Shown: positions 1-7,059 of the stretch, in pieces
How positions within the stretch are numbered: the stretch's first letter is position 1
Layout: each line of letters starts with the position of its first letter
Made by a program: the position numbers and the translations under genes
Assembly (NCBI GenBank): GCA_964577175.1
Contig: CAZNYC010000050.1
Location: 1 to 26,484, forward strand
Source: BS750m-G62 sp964577175
Lineage (GTDB): Bacteria > Planctomycetota > Phycisphaerae > FEN-1346
DNA: 26,484 nt
Direction: 5' to 3'
The notes under the pieces: generated by a model
Databases searched by the model: none
What the model was told of the DNA's origin: nothing
Seen by the model: the letters and a program-made list of their open reading frames with translations, nothing else

Positions 1-113
1 AGGCCGGTGAAGAGGCCGGCGAACAGTCCGACGAAGAGGCCGGCGAACAGGCCCAGGAAGACGACGAGACCAAGGGCGACTGAGAGCCTGCCCGGATGGG
101 GCTCCAGGCCCAT
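1..113 (-). CDS. Partial N-terminus of an unidentified membrane protein
   Basis: The leftward reading from an ATG at 113 runs off the window edge after 37 codons. It gives a short polar N-terminus (MGLEPHPGR) followed by a continuous hydrophobic stretch built of repeated LFAGLFVG units, which looks like a first transmembrane helix with a small-residue face. An AGGGG lies 8-9 bases before the start. The 24-bp DNA repeat (9-26 and 33-50) underlies the protein repeat. Over the repeat, third positions are nearly all G or C in this reading, as in neighbouring genes, whereas the opposite strand reading (an acidic C-terminal tail ending with TGA at 81-83) has poorer third-position bias. The family cannot be named. 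The gene would be divergent from the sigma factor gene. Confidence 0.5.
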   Translation of the reverse strand, partial: MGLEPHPGRLSVALGLVVFLGLFAGLFVGLFAGLFTG

Positions 114-199
114 TGCAGCGCCCCTGCGAGCCCGAAAAAGCCCTTTGTGAAGGCAACGTCAGGACGAGGAAAGGCCGGCGCGAATTCGTGAGATTTGTC

Positions 200-229
200 T
201 TGCCAACCTTCCTCCGGCCGCGCTACAAT
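200..229 (+). promoter_or_regulatory. Sigma-70-type promoter for the first sigma factor gene
   Basis: TTGCCA (200-205), an 18-bp spacer and TACAAT (224-229) form a good housekeeping promoter. Transcription would begin near 236, giving a leader of about 145 bases. The predicted 5' end can fold as TGAGG (239-243) with CCTCA (249-253). Inferred from sequence match only. Confidence 0.6.
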
Positions 230-321
230 TACGTGACGTGAGGGGTCACCTCAAGCACCAATTCGGCATCCGTTTCTGATGCGAGGGGGCGAAGCGCGTG
301 CCTCGGTCGTTGGAGGTTACA

Positions 322-361
322 CGACCGGCCGGTTCCCGCAAAGGGTACACGTCGCCGGTCG
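322..361 (+). promoter_or_regulatory. Hairpin in the sigma factor mRNA leader, next to its ribosome binding site
   Basis: CGACCGGC (322-329) is perfectly complementary to GCCGGTCG (354-361). The 24-base loop contains a small CCC/GGG inner stem. The hairpin ends five bases before the AGAGGGG ribosome-binding sequence at 368-374, so it could affect translation of the sigma gene. A regulatory role is inference. Confidence 0.35.
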
Positions 362-381
362 GCACAAAGAGGGGTCGGCGC

Positions 382-1221
382 ATGGACTCTGGCCTGCAGT
401 TATATCTGCGGGAAATCAACCACACGCGTCTTCTGACGCCGGAGGAGGAAATTCAACTCGCCCGGCGAATCAAGAAGGGAGACCTGCTGGCCAGAGACGA
501 GATGATCCGTTGTAACCTCCGCCTGGTCGTTTCCATCGCCAAGAACTACACGCGGCGGGGCCTCAGCCTGCTGGACCTCATCGAGGAAGGCAACCTGGGC
601 CTGCTGCGCGCCGTGGAGAAGTTCGACCCGGCCCAGGGGTGCCGGTTTTCCACCTACGCCTCGTGGTGGATTCGCCAGTCGATCAAACGGAGCCTCATCA
701 ACGCCGTCAAACCGGTCGAGATTCCCGCCTACATGGTCGAGATGATCAACAAGTGGCGCCGGACGGCGGTGCGGCTGGAGTGCGACCTCGGCCGCCCGCC
801 GTCCCAGGAAGAGATCGCCAAGGCGATGGGCATCTCGAAGCGGCAGGTGTCGGTCGTCACGCGGGCCGCCCGCGCCTTCAGTTCGCCGTACCAGGCGGTG
901 TCGGAGGATGCGGACTGGTCGCTGTCGGAGATGGTGGCCGACGAGGGCGCGCCCTCGCCCGCCGACATCCTCCTCGAAAACCGCCGCAAGGCCGCCGTCA
1001 ACGACATGCTCAGCAAGATCGACGAGCGGGCGGCCGAAATCCTCCGACTGCGGTTCGGCCTGGACGGCAACGAGGCGATGACGCTCAAGGAAATCGGCGA
1101 GCGCATCGGCCTGACGCGCGAACGGGTCCGACAGATCGAACGCGACGCCGTCGCCACCATCGAGGAGGCCATCCGCAGCCAGGAAGAGGACGCCGGCGCC
1201 GCCGTCCAGCAGTCGCAGTGA
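382..1221 (+). CDS. RNA polymerase sigma factor, RpoD/RpoS group (copy 1)
   Basis: A 279-residue sigma-70-family factor without region 1.1. Region 1.2 is at residues 5-35 (LYLREI, then LLTPEEEIQLARRI), region 2 at about 40-108, region 3 at about 110-190 and region 4 at about 205-268, where the helix-turn-helix reads LTRERVRQIE. The -10 recognition and melting residues F89, Y92, W95, W96 and Q99 are all present (E. coli F427, Y430, W433, W434 and Q437). The start at 382 is chosen because AGAGGGG lies at a good distance before it and because it gives exactly the length of the tandem paralog; the reading frame is open further upstream. From base 724 to two bases beyond the stop, the DNA is identical to copy 2. 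This copy looks fully functional and is probably a primary-like or group 2 factor. Confidence 0.93.
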   Translation: MDSGLQLYLREINHTRLLTPEEEIQLARRIKKGDLLARDEMIRCNLRLVVSIAKNYTRRGLSLLDLIEEGNLGLLRAVEKFDPAQGCRFSTYASWWIRQSIKRSLINAVKPVEIPAYMVEMINKWRRTAVRLECDLGRPPSQEEIAKAMGISKRQVSVVTRAARAFSSPYQAVSEDADWSLSEMVADEGAPSPADILLENRRKAAVNDMLSKIDERAAEILRLRFGLDGNEAMTLKEIGERIGLTRERVRQIERDAVATIEEAIRSQEEDAGAAVQQSQ

Positions 1222-1223
1222 CC
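724..1223 (+). repeat. 500-bp exact direct repeat, left copy
   Basis: Bases 724-1223 match 1810-2309 without a single difference (offset 1086). The repeat covers the 3' 60% of the first sigma gene and two bases after its stop. Sequence before 724 has many synonymous and non-synonymous differences from the second copy, so the boundary is sharp. This indicates recent gene conversion or recent fusion. Confidence 0.97.
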
Positions 1224-1467
1224 GCTTCCTTGGCCCCCTAAGAGTTGTCCCACATTGAGCCTACTTCTTCTGCTGCGAAGTCAATCGCCTCAAACCGTCG
1301 TCGCCACAAGAGTGCGGTTGGTTCGTTGCGACACAACCGGCAGCTACGCTGCGCCATTTATCTTGTCATGGTTCGCCCTTTTGTGTACGCTGCGCGACGC
1401 AGACGGTGCCACCTCCGAACAATCGTACCCAAGGGTAAATGCCGGTACCTGAAGTAGGGGCAGGAAT

Positions 1468-2307
1468 ATGGATCCCAACTTGCGAGCGTATCTCCGCGAG
1501 GCTAGGCTGGCACGGCGGCTAACGGCCGAAGAAGAGGTGCAACTCGCCAGGCGCATCAGGAAGGGCGACCTTCTGGCCCGCGACGAGATGATCCGCTGCA
1601 ACCTCCGCCTCGTCGTCTCCATCGCCAAGAACTACACGCGCCGGGGTCTGAGCCTGCTCGAACTTATCACCGAGGGGGAGGACGGCCTTCTGCGGGCCGT
1701 CGAGAAGTTCGACCCCGACCGCGGGTACCGCTTGTCGACGCACGCTGGCCGGTGGATCCGCCGCTCGATAGAGCGCAGGCTTATCAACGCGCTCAAGCCG
1801 GTCGAAATCCCCGCCTACATGGTCGAGATGATCAACAAGTGGCGCCGGACGGCGGTGCGGCTGGAGTGCGACCTCGGCCGCCCGCCGTCCCAGGAAGAGA
1901 TCGCCAAGGCGATGGGCATCTCGAAGCGGCAGGTGTCGGTCGTCACGCGGGCCGCCCGCGCCTTCAGTTCGCCGTACCAGGCGGTGTCGGAGGATGCGGA
2001 CTGGTCGCTGTCGGAGATGGTGGCCGACGAGGGCGCGCCCTCGCCCGCCGACATCCTCCTCGAAAACCGCCGCAAGGCCGCCGTCAACGACATGCTCAGC
2101 AAGATCGACGAGCGGGCGGCCGAAATCCTCCGACTGCGGTTCGGCCTGGACGGCAACGAGGCGATGACGCTCAAGGAAATCGGCGAGCGCATCGGCCTGA
2201 CGCGCGAACGGGTCCGACAGATCGAACGCGACGCCGTCGCCACCATCGAGGAGGCCATCCGCAGCCAGGAAGAGGACGCCGGCGCCGCCGTCCAGCAGTC
2301 GCAGTGA
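1468..2307 (+). CDS. Sigma-70-family factor with altered region 2 (copy 2)
   Basis: This tandem paralog of the preceding sigma gene is also 279 residues long. Residues 110-279 (regions 3 and 4) are identical to copy 1, and the DNA is identical for 500 bp (1810-2309). The first 109 residues are about 75% identical. Residues 32-64 are unchanged in protein despite about 11 synonymous codon differences, which indicates past selection for function. By contrast, region 2.2 reads LITEGEDGLL where copy 1 has LIEEGNLGLL. The melting motif has F89L, Y92H, S94G, W95R, Q99R and K102E (E. coli positions 427, 430, 432, 433, 437 and 440). These contacts normally bind core polymerase and flip the -11 base, so the protein should melt ordinary promoters poorly or recognise a different -10 element. 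A GTAGGGG ribosome-binding sequence precedes the ATG. Confidence 0.85.
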   Translation: MDPNLRAYLREARLARRLTAEEEVQLARRIRKGDLLARDEMIRCNLRLVVSIAKNYTRRGLSLLELITEGEDGLLRAVEKFDPDRGYRLSTHAGRWIRRSIERRLINALKPVEIPAYMVEMINKWRRTAVRLECDLGRPPSQEEIAKAMGISKRQVSVVTRAARAFSSPYQAVSEDADWSLSEMVADEGAPSPADILLENRRKAAVNDMLSKIDERAAEILRLRFGLDGNEAMTLKEIGERIGLTRERVRQIERDAVATIEEAIRSQEEDAGAAVQQSQ

Positions 2308-2309
2308 CC
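1810..2309 (+). repeat. 500-bp exact direct repeat, right copy
   Basis: This is the second copy of the 500-bp repeat, forming the 3' 60% of the second sigma gene. It is a direct repeat, so recombination between copies would delete 1086 bp and leave a single sigma gene with the first N-terminus. Confidence 0.97.
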
Positions 2310-2353
2310 TGCGCCGCCCGCCTGCCGATCCGCCCACCATGAAGGAGGTTCCA

Positions 2354-2902
2354 GTGACGCCCTCGCCGCAGCCGACCGACCTGCGTTCCCACATCCGAAG
2401 CGTGCCCGATTTCCCGAAAGACGGCGTGATGTTCCGCGACATCACGCCGCTGCTCCTGGAGCCCGAGGCGTTCCGCGAGGCCCTTCGCCGCATGCGCGAG
2501 CCGTACGAGCCGGGCGACGTGGACCTCGTCGTCGGGGCGGAGTCGCGCGGCTTCATCTTCGGGGCGCCGCTCGCCCTGGACCTGGACGCCGGCTTCGTGC
2601 CCATCCGCAAAATGGGCAAACTCCCCGCCGAGATCGTCAGCGTCACCTACGACCTCGAGTACGGCACCGACACGATCGAGATGCACACCGACGCCGTCCG
2701 CGAGGGCACCCGCGTTCTCATGGTCGACGACCTGCTGGCCACGGGCGGCACGATGGCCGCTTCGTGCAAGATGGTGGAGGAGGCGGGCGGCAAGATCGCC
2801 GGTGTCGAGTTCCTCATCGAACTGGCGTTCCTGAACGGGCGGGCCCGGCTGAAGGACTATCCCGTCCGCAGCCAGATCGTCTACGACGACGAATCGCCGT
2901 GA
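2354..2902 (+). CDS. apt: Adenine phosphoribosyltransferase
   Basis: A cytosolic purine-salvage enzyme that converts adenine and PRPP to AMP and pyrophosphate. The 182-residue protein shows the family pattern: IRSVPDFPKDGVMFRDITPLL near residues 14-34, VVGAESRGFIFG at 59-70, FVPIRKMGKLP at 81-91 and the PRPP-binding loop VLMVDDLLATGGT at 121-133. A GTG at 2354 is chosen as the start because a strong AAGGAGG (2342-2348) lies 5 bases before it. The in-frame ATG at 2339 would place that sequence inside the coding region. The gene begins 46 bases after the second sigma stop and may be cotranscribed with it. It converges with lon. Confidence 0.93.
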   Translation: MTPSPQPTDLRSHIRSVPDFPKDGVMFRDITPLLLEPEAFREALRRMREPYEPGDVDLVVGAESRGFIFGAPLALDLDAGFVPIRKMGKLPAEIVSVTYDLEYGTDTIEMHTDAVREGTRVLMVDDLLATGGTMAASCKMVEEAGGKIAGVEFLIELAFLNGRARLKDYPVRSQIVYDDESP

Positions 2903-2949
2903 CGGGCCGTGTCACCAGGGGTGCGTGGAGGCGCCGCCGGGCCGTCGGT

Positions 2950-3012
2950 TGTCATTCTGAGCCGTCCGAAGGGCGGCGAAGCATCTCGCCGTGACCGTTG
3001 CCTTGCTTTCGC
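2950..3012 (+). repeat. Dispersed TGTCATTC repeat, copy A
   Basis: The segment begins TGTCATTCTGAGC, has a central near-palindrome (GCCGTCC gaa GGGCGGC) and continues ATCTCGCCGTGACC with TTGC motifs. A second copy with the same ordered modules but a different central palindrome is at 19533-19600. It lies between the convergent apt and lon genes. Confidence 0.6.
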
Positions 3013-3024
3013 GCGCTCCGCGGG

Positions 3025-3042
3025 GCGGGTACGGAGACCCGC
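3025..3042 (-). repeat. GCGGGT-CTCCGT-ACCCGC hairpin, inverted member of a repeat family
   Basis: On the minus strand this reads GCGGGT, loop CTCCGT, ACCCGC. The arms and loop match the hairpins at 12925-12948, 21434-21461 and 22320-22347. It sits just downstream of lon, where it could act as a transcript end structure, although no U-tract follows. Confidence 0.55.
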
Positions 3043-3066
3043 TGCGCATAGCGTGATGCGTCGGCC

Positions 3067-5532
3067 TTAACCGCGGTTGGTCTGCTTCTTGTTTTTCTTC
3101 CGACTCTTCTTCTTCGCCCGGCCGGACCTCTTCGGTCCGCCTTTGCCGGAGGTCCATCCGTCGGCCAGGGCCAGCGGCAGTGCGTCCTCCATCTTCTGGA
3201 GGTACCGGAAGGTCATGTCCCGGCGGATGTCTTTCGGAATCTCGTCCACGTCCTTGCGGTTCCGTTCGGGAAGCAGGATGGTCCTGACGCCGGCCCGCTT
3301 GGCGGCGAGGACCTTCTCCTTCACCCCGCCCACCGGCAGCACCAGGCCGCGCAGCGTGATCTCGCCCGTCAGGGCGATGTCGCTGCGCACGCTCCGGCCC
3401 GTCAGCAGGCTCGTCAGGGCCGTGAAGACGGTGATGCCGGCGCTCGGCCCGTCCTTGGGCGTGGCGCCGGCCGGAATGTGGATGTGGATATCCCGCTTGC
3501 TGAAGTTCTCGGGATCGATGTCCCACCCCTCCGCCCGCGACCGGATGTACGACAGGGCCGCCTGCGCCGACTCCTTCATCACGTCGCCGAGTTGCCCCGT
3601 CAGGTTCAGTTGGCCCGTGCCGGGCATCGAGGTGGCCTCGATGAACAGAATGTCGCCGCCCGCGGACGTCCACGCCATGCCGGTGGCGACACCGGGCGTC
3701 GAGGTCCGCAGTTTCACCTCCGGCAGGTACCGCGGGGCGCCGAGCAGGTCCGCCGCCGTATTCGAGGTCACGCTCACCTGCTCGCTCTCGTCCTCGGCGA
3801 TGCGCCGGGCGGTGGCGCGGCACGCGGCGGCGATCTGCCGCTCCAGTTCCCGCACCCCGGCCTCGTGCGTGTAGTTACGGATGATCTTGCGCAGGCCGCC
3901 CTTGCGGAACCGGATCTGCTTCGCCTTCAGGCCGTGCGCCTCTCGCTGCCGCGGCACGAGGTAGCGGCGGGCGATGGCCAGTTTCTCCTCCTCCACGTAG
4001 CCGGGCAGGCGGATGATCTCCAGCCGGTCCTTCAGCGCCGGCGGAATCGGGTCCAGCAGGTTTGCCGTCCCGATGAACAGGACGCTCGAAAGATCGAACG
4101 GCACGTCGAGGTAATGGTCCGTGAACGTGGAGTTCTGCTCGGGGTCGAGGACTTCGAGCAGGGCGCTCGTCGGGTCGCCGCGCCAGTCCGCTCCGAGTTT
4201 GTCGACCTCGTCGAGCATGAACACGGGGTTCTTGACGCCCGTCTTCCGGAGTTCCTGGATGATGCGGCCGGGGAGGGCGCCGACGTAGGTTCGCCGGTGC
4301 CCGCGGATTTCCGCCTCGTCGCGCATGCCGCCCAGGCTCATGCGGACGAACGTGCGGCCCATGGCGCGGGCGATGCTCCGGCCGAGGCTCGTCTTGCCGA
4401 CGCCGGGCGGGCCGACGAAGCACAGGATCGGGCCCCGCAGTTCCTCCCGCAACTTCCGCACCGCCAGGTACTCCAGGATCCGTTTTTTCGGCTCCGCCAG
4501 GCCGTAGTGGTCGGCGTCGAGGATGCGGCGGGCCTCGCCCAGGCCCAGCCGGTCCTCGGTCCGTTTCTGCCACGGCAGTTCCGCGAGGTATTCAAGATAG
4601 GTGCGAACGACGTTAAAGTCGGGCGCGGCCGTCGGCATCGCCTCCATCCGCCGCAGTTCGCGGTCGGCCTCCTTCCGGACCGCCTCCGGCATGCCGGCGG
4701 CGTCGAGGTCCGACCGCAACTGTTCCACCAGGGCCGTCTTCTCGTCCTTCTCGCCGAGTTCCTCCTGGATGGACCGCAGTTGTTCGCGCAGGTAGTGTTC
4801 GCGCTGGCGCTGCTCGATGCGCCCGCGCGTCTCGGACTGGATCTTGTCCGCCAGTTGCAGGACGTCGATCTCGCGGTGCATCAGGCCGGTCACCGTTCGC
4901 AACCGCCGGTCGACGCGCGCCTCCTCCAGCAGGGCCTGTTTCTGTTCGCTGTCCAGCGTCAGGTTCGCGCCGATGAAGTCGGCGAGTTGCCCCGGCGATT
5001 CGATGGACGTGACGACCGCCGTGGCCTCCTGCGGCAGGCGGGGCGAAAGGTCCACGATCTCGGTCATCAGGTTCCGCGCCGACACCATCAACGCATCGAG
5101 TTCCTTGCCTTCGTCCACGACGTCGGGCATCGGCGTCACGTCCGCACGGTAGAACGGTTCGCTCTGGGTGAGCGCCTCGAGGCGGATGCGGCCGAGGGCC
5201 TGGACGATCACGTTCTGCGACTCGTCCTGGAGGCGGACGAGTTTCAGAATCCGCACCGCGCACCCCACGCCGTACAGGTCGTCGAAGCCGGGCTCCTCCT
5301 GCTCGGCCGTCTTCTGGAGGACGGTGGCGAACAGGCGGTCGCCCATCGCCGCCTCCTGAACCAGGGCGAGGCTGCGCGGCCGGCCCACCGTCAGCGGCTG
5401 GATGATGCCGGGGAACAGCACCATGTCGCGCACCGGCATCGCGGGCAGGTTGTCCGGGATGCGCGGCGTCTCGTCCGCCTCGGACTCGCCCGCCGGCGCC
5501 GGCGGTTTACTGACCTTGATCTGATCGGGCAC
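3067..5532 (-). CDS. lon: ATP-dependent Lon protease
   Basis: A cytosolic AAA+ serine protease of 821 residues that degrades misfolded and regulatory proteins. The N-terminal LON substrate-binding domain covers about 28-225, followed by a helical coiled-coil region (225-330). The AAA+ module has Walker A GPPGVGKT at 374-381 and Walker B FMLDEVDK at 438-445. The protease domain has catalytic Ser697 in DGPSAG and Lys740 in GGVKEK, with the 43-residue spacing of E. coli S679/K722. The start is GTG at 5532, with GGGAGG four bases upstream. The last 20 residues form an unusual lysine/arginine-rich tail, possibly for nucleic-acid or membrane-surface contact. It is the last gene of an operon after four hsp20 genes, 19 bases after the fourth. 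Confidence 0.97.
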   Translation of the reverse strand: MPDQIKVSKPPAPAGESEADETPRIPDNLPAMPVRDMVLFPGIIQPLTVGRPRSLALVQEAAMGDRLFATVLQKTAEQEEPGFDDLYGVGCAVRILKLVRLQDESQNVIVQALGRIRLEALTQSEPFYRADVTPMPDVVDEGKELDALMVSARNLMTEIVDLSPRLPQEATAVVTSIESPGQLADFIGANLTLDSEQKQALLEEARVDRRLRTVTGLMHREIDVLQLADKIQSETRGRIEQRQREHYLREQLRSIQEELGEKDEKTALVEQLRSDLDAAGMPEAVRKEADRELRRMEAMPTAAPDFNVVRTYLEYLAELPWQKRTEDRLGLGEARRILDADHYGLAEPKKRILEYLAVRKLREELRGPILCFVGPPGVGKTSLGRSIARAMGRTFVRMSLGGMRDEAEIRGHRRTYVGALPGRIIQELRKTGVKNPVFMLDEVDKLGADWRGDPTSALLEVLDPEQNSTFTDHYLDVPFDLSSVLFIGTANLLDPIPPALKDRLEIIRLPGYVEEEKLAIARRYLVPRQREAHGLKAKQIRFRKGGLRKIIRNYTHEAGVRELERQIAAACRATARRIAEDESEQVSVTSNTAADLLGAPRYLPEVKLRTSTPGVATGMAWTSAGGDILFIEATSMPGTGQLNLTGQLGDVMKESAQAALSYIRSRAEGWDIDPENFSKRDIHIHIPAGATPKDGPSAGITVFTALTSLLTGRSVRSDIALTGEITLRGLVLPVGGVKEKVLAAKRAGVRTILLPERNRKDVDEIPKDIRRDMTFRYLQKMEDALPLALADGWTSGKGGPKRSGRAKKKSRKKNKKQTNRG

Positions 5533-5551
5533 GTCGCCTCCCTCGCGTCGG

Positions 5552-5965
5552 TCAGGTCTTCGGTATGCGGATGCGCAGCAGACCCTCCCGCAGCCGCGCC
5601 GTGATGCCGTCTTGGTCGATGTTCTGCGGCAGGACGATGCGCCGGCGGAACCGGCCCTCCTCGATCTCCATCTGGTGCCACCCCGTCTTCTCGGGTGAGG
5701 TCGGGTCTCGCCGGCACCCGGTTACCGTCAGGCACCCGCGTTCCGTGACCACCTCCACCTCGCTCCGGCGGACCCCGGCCAGTTCCACGATGACCTCGTA
5801 ATGGTCCGAGGTTTCGCACACGTCGATGGCGGGGGACCAGTCGGCCGCCTGCTCCCCCGACGACGGTGGACAGGCGCGCAGCACCTTGTGCATCAGGTGG
5901 CCCATGTGCCGGGCCAGGTGACCCAGGTCGTCGCGGGGCTCGGCAGACAGGACGGACGGGCGCAT
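5552..5965 (-). CDS. Hsp20-family small heat shock protein, divergent and C-terminally short
   Basis: This is the fourth Hsp20 gene of the chaperone operon and encodes 137 residues. The alpha-crystallin domain runs from about residue 43 (DWSPAIDVCET) to the end, with the RLREGLLRIRIPK signature near the C-terminus. The protein stops right after that strand, so it lacks the I-x-I/V tail that docks neighbouring dimers in the family. It is also cysteine-containing (RACPP, DVCET, RGCLTVTGC), unlike its neighbours. Oligomerisation is therefore probably altered. The ATG at 5965 is chosen because AAGGAG precedes it by six bases; the frame is open further upstream. It may have its own promoter in the 142-base gap before it. 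lon follows after 19 bases. Confidence 0.85.
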   Translation of the reverse strand: MRPSVLSAEPRDDLGHLARHMGHLMHKVLRACPPSSGEQAADWSPAIDVCETSDHYEVIVELAGVRRSEVEVVTERGCLTVTGCRRDPTSPEKTGWHQMEIEEGRFRRRIVLPQNIDQDGITARLREGLLRIRIPKT

Positions 5966-6001
5966 GGATGGCTCCTTCGCGGACGGGCGGTTGCTTCCTC
6001 C

Positions 6002-6030
6002 ATGATACGGCGCGGCCGCCGGCCACGCAA
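6002..6030 (-). promoter_or_regulatory. Possible internal promoter for the fourth hsp20 gene and lon
   Basis: On the minus strand TTGCGT (6030-6025), a 17-bp spacer and TATCAT (6007-6002) resemble a sigma-70 promoter. It lies in the only long gap of the operon (5966-6107). It would allow lon to be expressed without the upstream hsp20 genes. Confidence 0.4.
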
Positions 6031-6046
6031 CGCTCCGGCCGGAGCG
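6031..6046. promoter_or_regulatory. 16-bp perfect palindrome abutting the internal -35
   Basis: CGCTCCGGCCGGAGCG is a perfect 16-bp palindrome directly next to the TTGCGT -35 box. It could be a dimeric repressor operator, or a transcript hairpin that ends or attenuates the first three genes. No U-tract follows, so a simple intrinsic terminator is less likely. Confidence 0.35.
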
Positions 6047-6107
6047 CAAAGCGACGGGGCACACCGCCCGCGGCGGCGCGCCCCGTGGCATGCACGCGGC
6101 ATGAGAG

Positions 6108-6587
6108 TCAGGACGTCGTCGATTCGGATTGCCCCTCCGAGCCCTGGACCTCGATCCGCCTGGCTCGCGCTTCCTCCTTCTTCGGCAGCCGGATCTCCAG
6201 CACGCCCTGCCTGGCGGTCGCGGTCACGTTGTCGGGATCCACCGACGTGGGCAGCGCCAGGCTCCGGGTGAACGAGCCGTACCGGCGCTCCACCCGGTGG
6301 TAGTTGCGCCCGGACTGCTCGGTCTCGTCGGTCTTCTCGCCGCGGATCGTCAGCGTGTCGCCGACGACGGAGATATCGAGTTCATTCGGGTCGATACCCG
6401 GAATCTCCGCGTGCACCAGGACCGCCTCGTCCGTTTCGGACACGTCCAGGGCGGGCGACCACTCGGCCAGGCCGAACGGCTCGCTCGCCGAGGTCCAGAA
6501 CCGGTTGAACAGGTCGTTCATCTCGTCGCGGAGCGACGAGAGCGTCGTGGCGGGCATCGTGCGCCCGCGATACGGGATAAGTGCCAT
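6108..6587 (-). CDS. Hsp20-family small heat shock protein
   Basis: A 159-residue ATP-independent holdase. The N-terminal arm (1-42) includes LRDEMNDLFNRFW. The alpha-crystallin domain (about 43-145) begins EWSPALDVSETDEAVLVHAEIPGI, contains YHRVERRYGSFTRSLALP and ends with ARQGVLEIRLPKKEE. The C-terminal RRIEVQG provides an I-x-V docking motif. A strong AAAGGAGGGAGG precedes the ATG at 6587. Of the four Hsp20 proteins here this is the most canonical class A type. It is the third gene of the operon. Confidence 0.94.
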   Translation of the reverse strand: MALIPYRGRTMPATTLSSLRDEMNDLFNRFWTSASEPFGLAEWSPALDVSETDEAVLVHAEIPGIDPNELDISVVGDTLTIRGEKTDETEQSGRNYHRVERRYGSFTRSLALPTSVDPDNVTATARQGVLEIRLPKKEEARARRIEVQGSEGQSESTTS

Positions 6588-6635
6588 GTTCCTCCCTCCT
6601 TTCGTGCGAAGGTTCGCCGGGCATGAGGCATGCGG

Positions 6636-7025
6636 CTACTCGGCCTTGACCTCGATCCGTCGCGGCTTCAGGCGATCTGACTTCGGCAGCCGCAGCGTCA
6701 GCACGCCTTGCCGCACGCCCGCCTCGATGTGCTCCGTGTCGTAATCGGCCGGCAGTTGGAACGCCCGGTAGAACGGGCCGACCTCGAACTCTTTCAGGAG
6801 CACGTCGCCTTCGTCGTCGGTCGCGGCGGCGGGTTCGCCGCGGATCACCAGCACGTTGTCCTCCACGGTCACGTCGAGGCCGTCGGGCGCCACGCCGGGC
6901 ATCTCGGCCACCAGGACCAGGGCGTCCTCGTTTTCGTACACGTCGGTGGCCGGCAGAAAGTAACTCTCGGGCGGCACGGTGGCTTCTCGCTCGCGCTGGA
7001 CGTCGACATCAATCGGCTTATCCAT
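6636..7025 (-). CDS. Hsp20-family small heat shock protein
   Basis: A 129-residue Hsp20 protein with a short charged N-terminus (MDKPIDVDVQREREATVPPES) and a full alpha-crystallin domain: FLPATDVYENEDALVLVAEMPGVAPDGLDV at the start and VRQGVLTLRLPKSD near the end. The C-terminal RRIEV is the I-x-V docking motif. The start is set at the ATG at 7025, with GAGGAGG eight bases upstream; a GTG at 7034 overlaps that ribosome-binding sequence and cannot be used well. It follows the first hsp20 gene after 34 bases. Confidence 0.92.
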   Translation of the reverse strand: MDKPIDVDVQREREATVPPESYFLPATDVYENEDALVLVAEMPGVAPDGLDVTVEDNVLVIRGEPAAATDDEGDVLLKEFEVGPFYRAFQLPADYDTEHIEAGVRQGVLTLRLPKSDRLKPRRIEVKAE

Positions 7026-7059
7026 TTTGGTCACCTCCTCGTCTGGGGCAACGGGTGGG

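Noticed and set aside
1..83. Acidic C-terminal tail (repeat EEAGEQ) read on the plus strand, ending with TGA at 81-83
   Set aside because: It is the antisense of the hydrophobic leftward reading. Over the repeat its third positions are less GC-biased than those of the leftward reading, which also has a start codon and ribosome-binding sequence. It cannot be fully excluded because the window cuts it.
1363..1391. Promoter for the second sigma gene (TTGTCA-N17-TACGCT)
   Set aside because: The spacing is right but the -10 matches at only three of six positions, so it is not listed as a feature.
2339..2353. ATG at 2339 as the apt start
   Set aside because: The strong AAGGAGG at 2342-2348 would be inside the coding sequence. 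It is ideally placed for the GTG at 2354.
3478..5604. Long open frame on the plus strand opposite lon
   Set aside because: Antisense shadow of a GC-rich gene. Its translation is low-complexity and rich in Arg, His and Gln, with no domain, while the lon strand carries a complete Lon protein.
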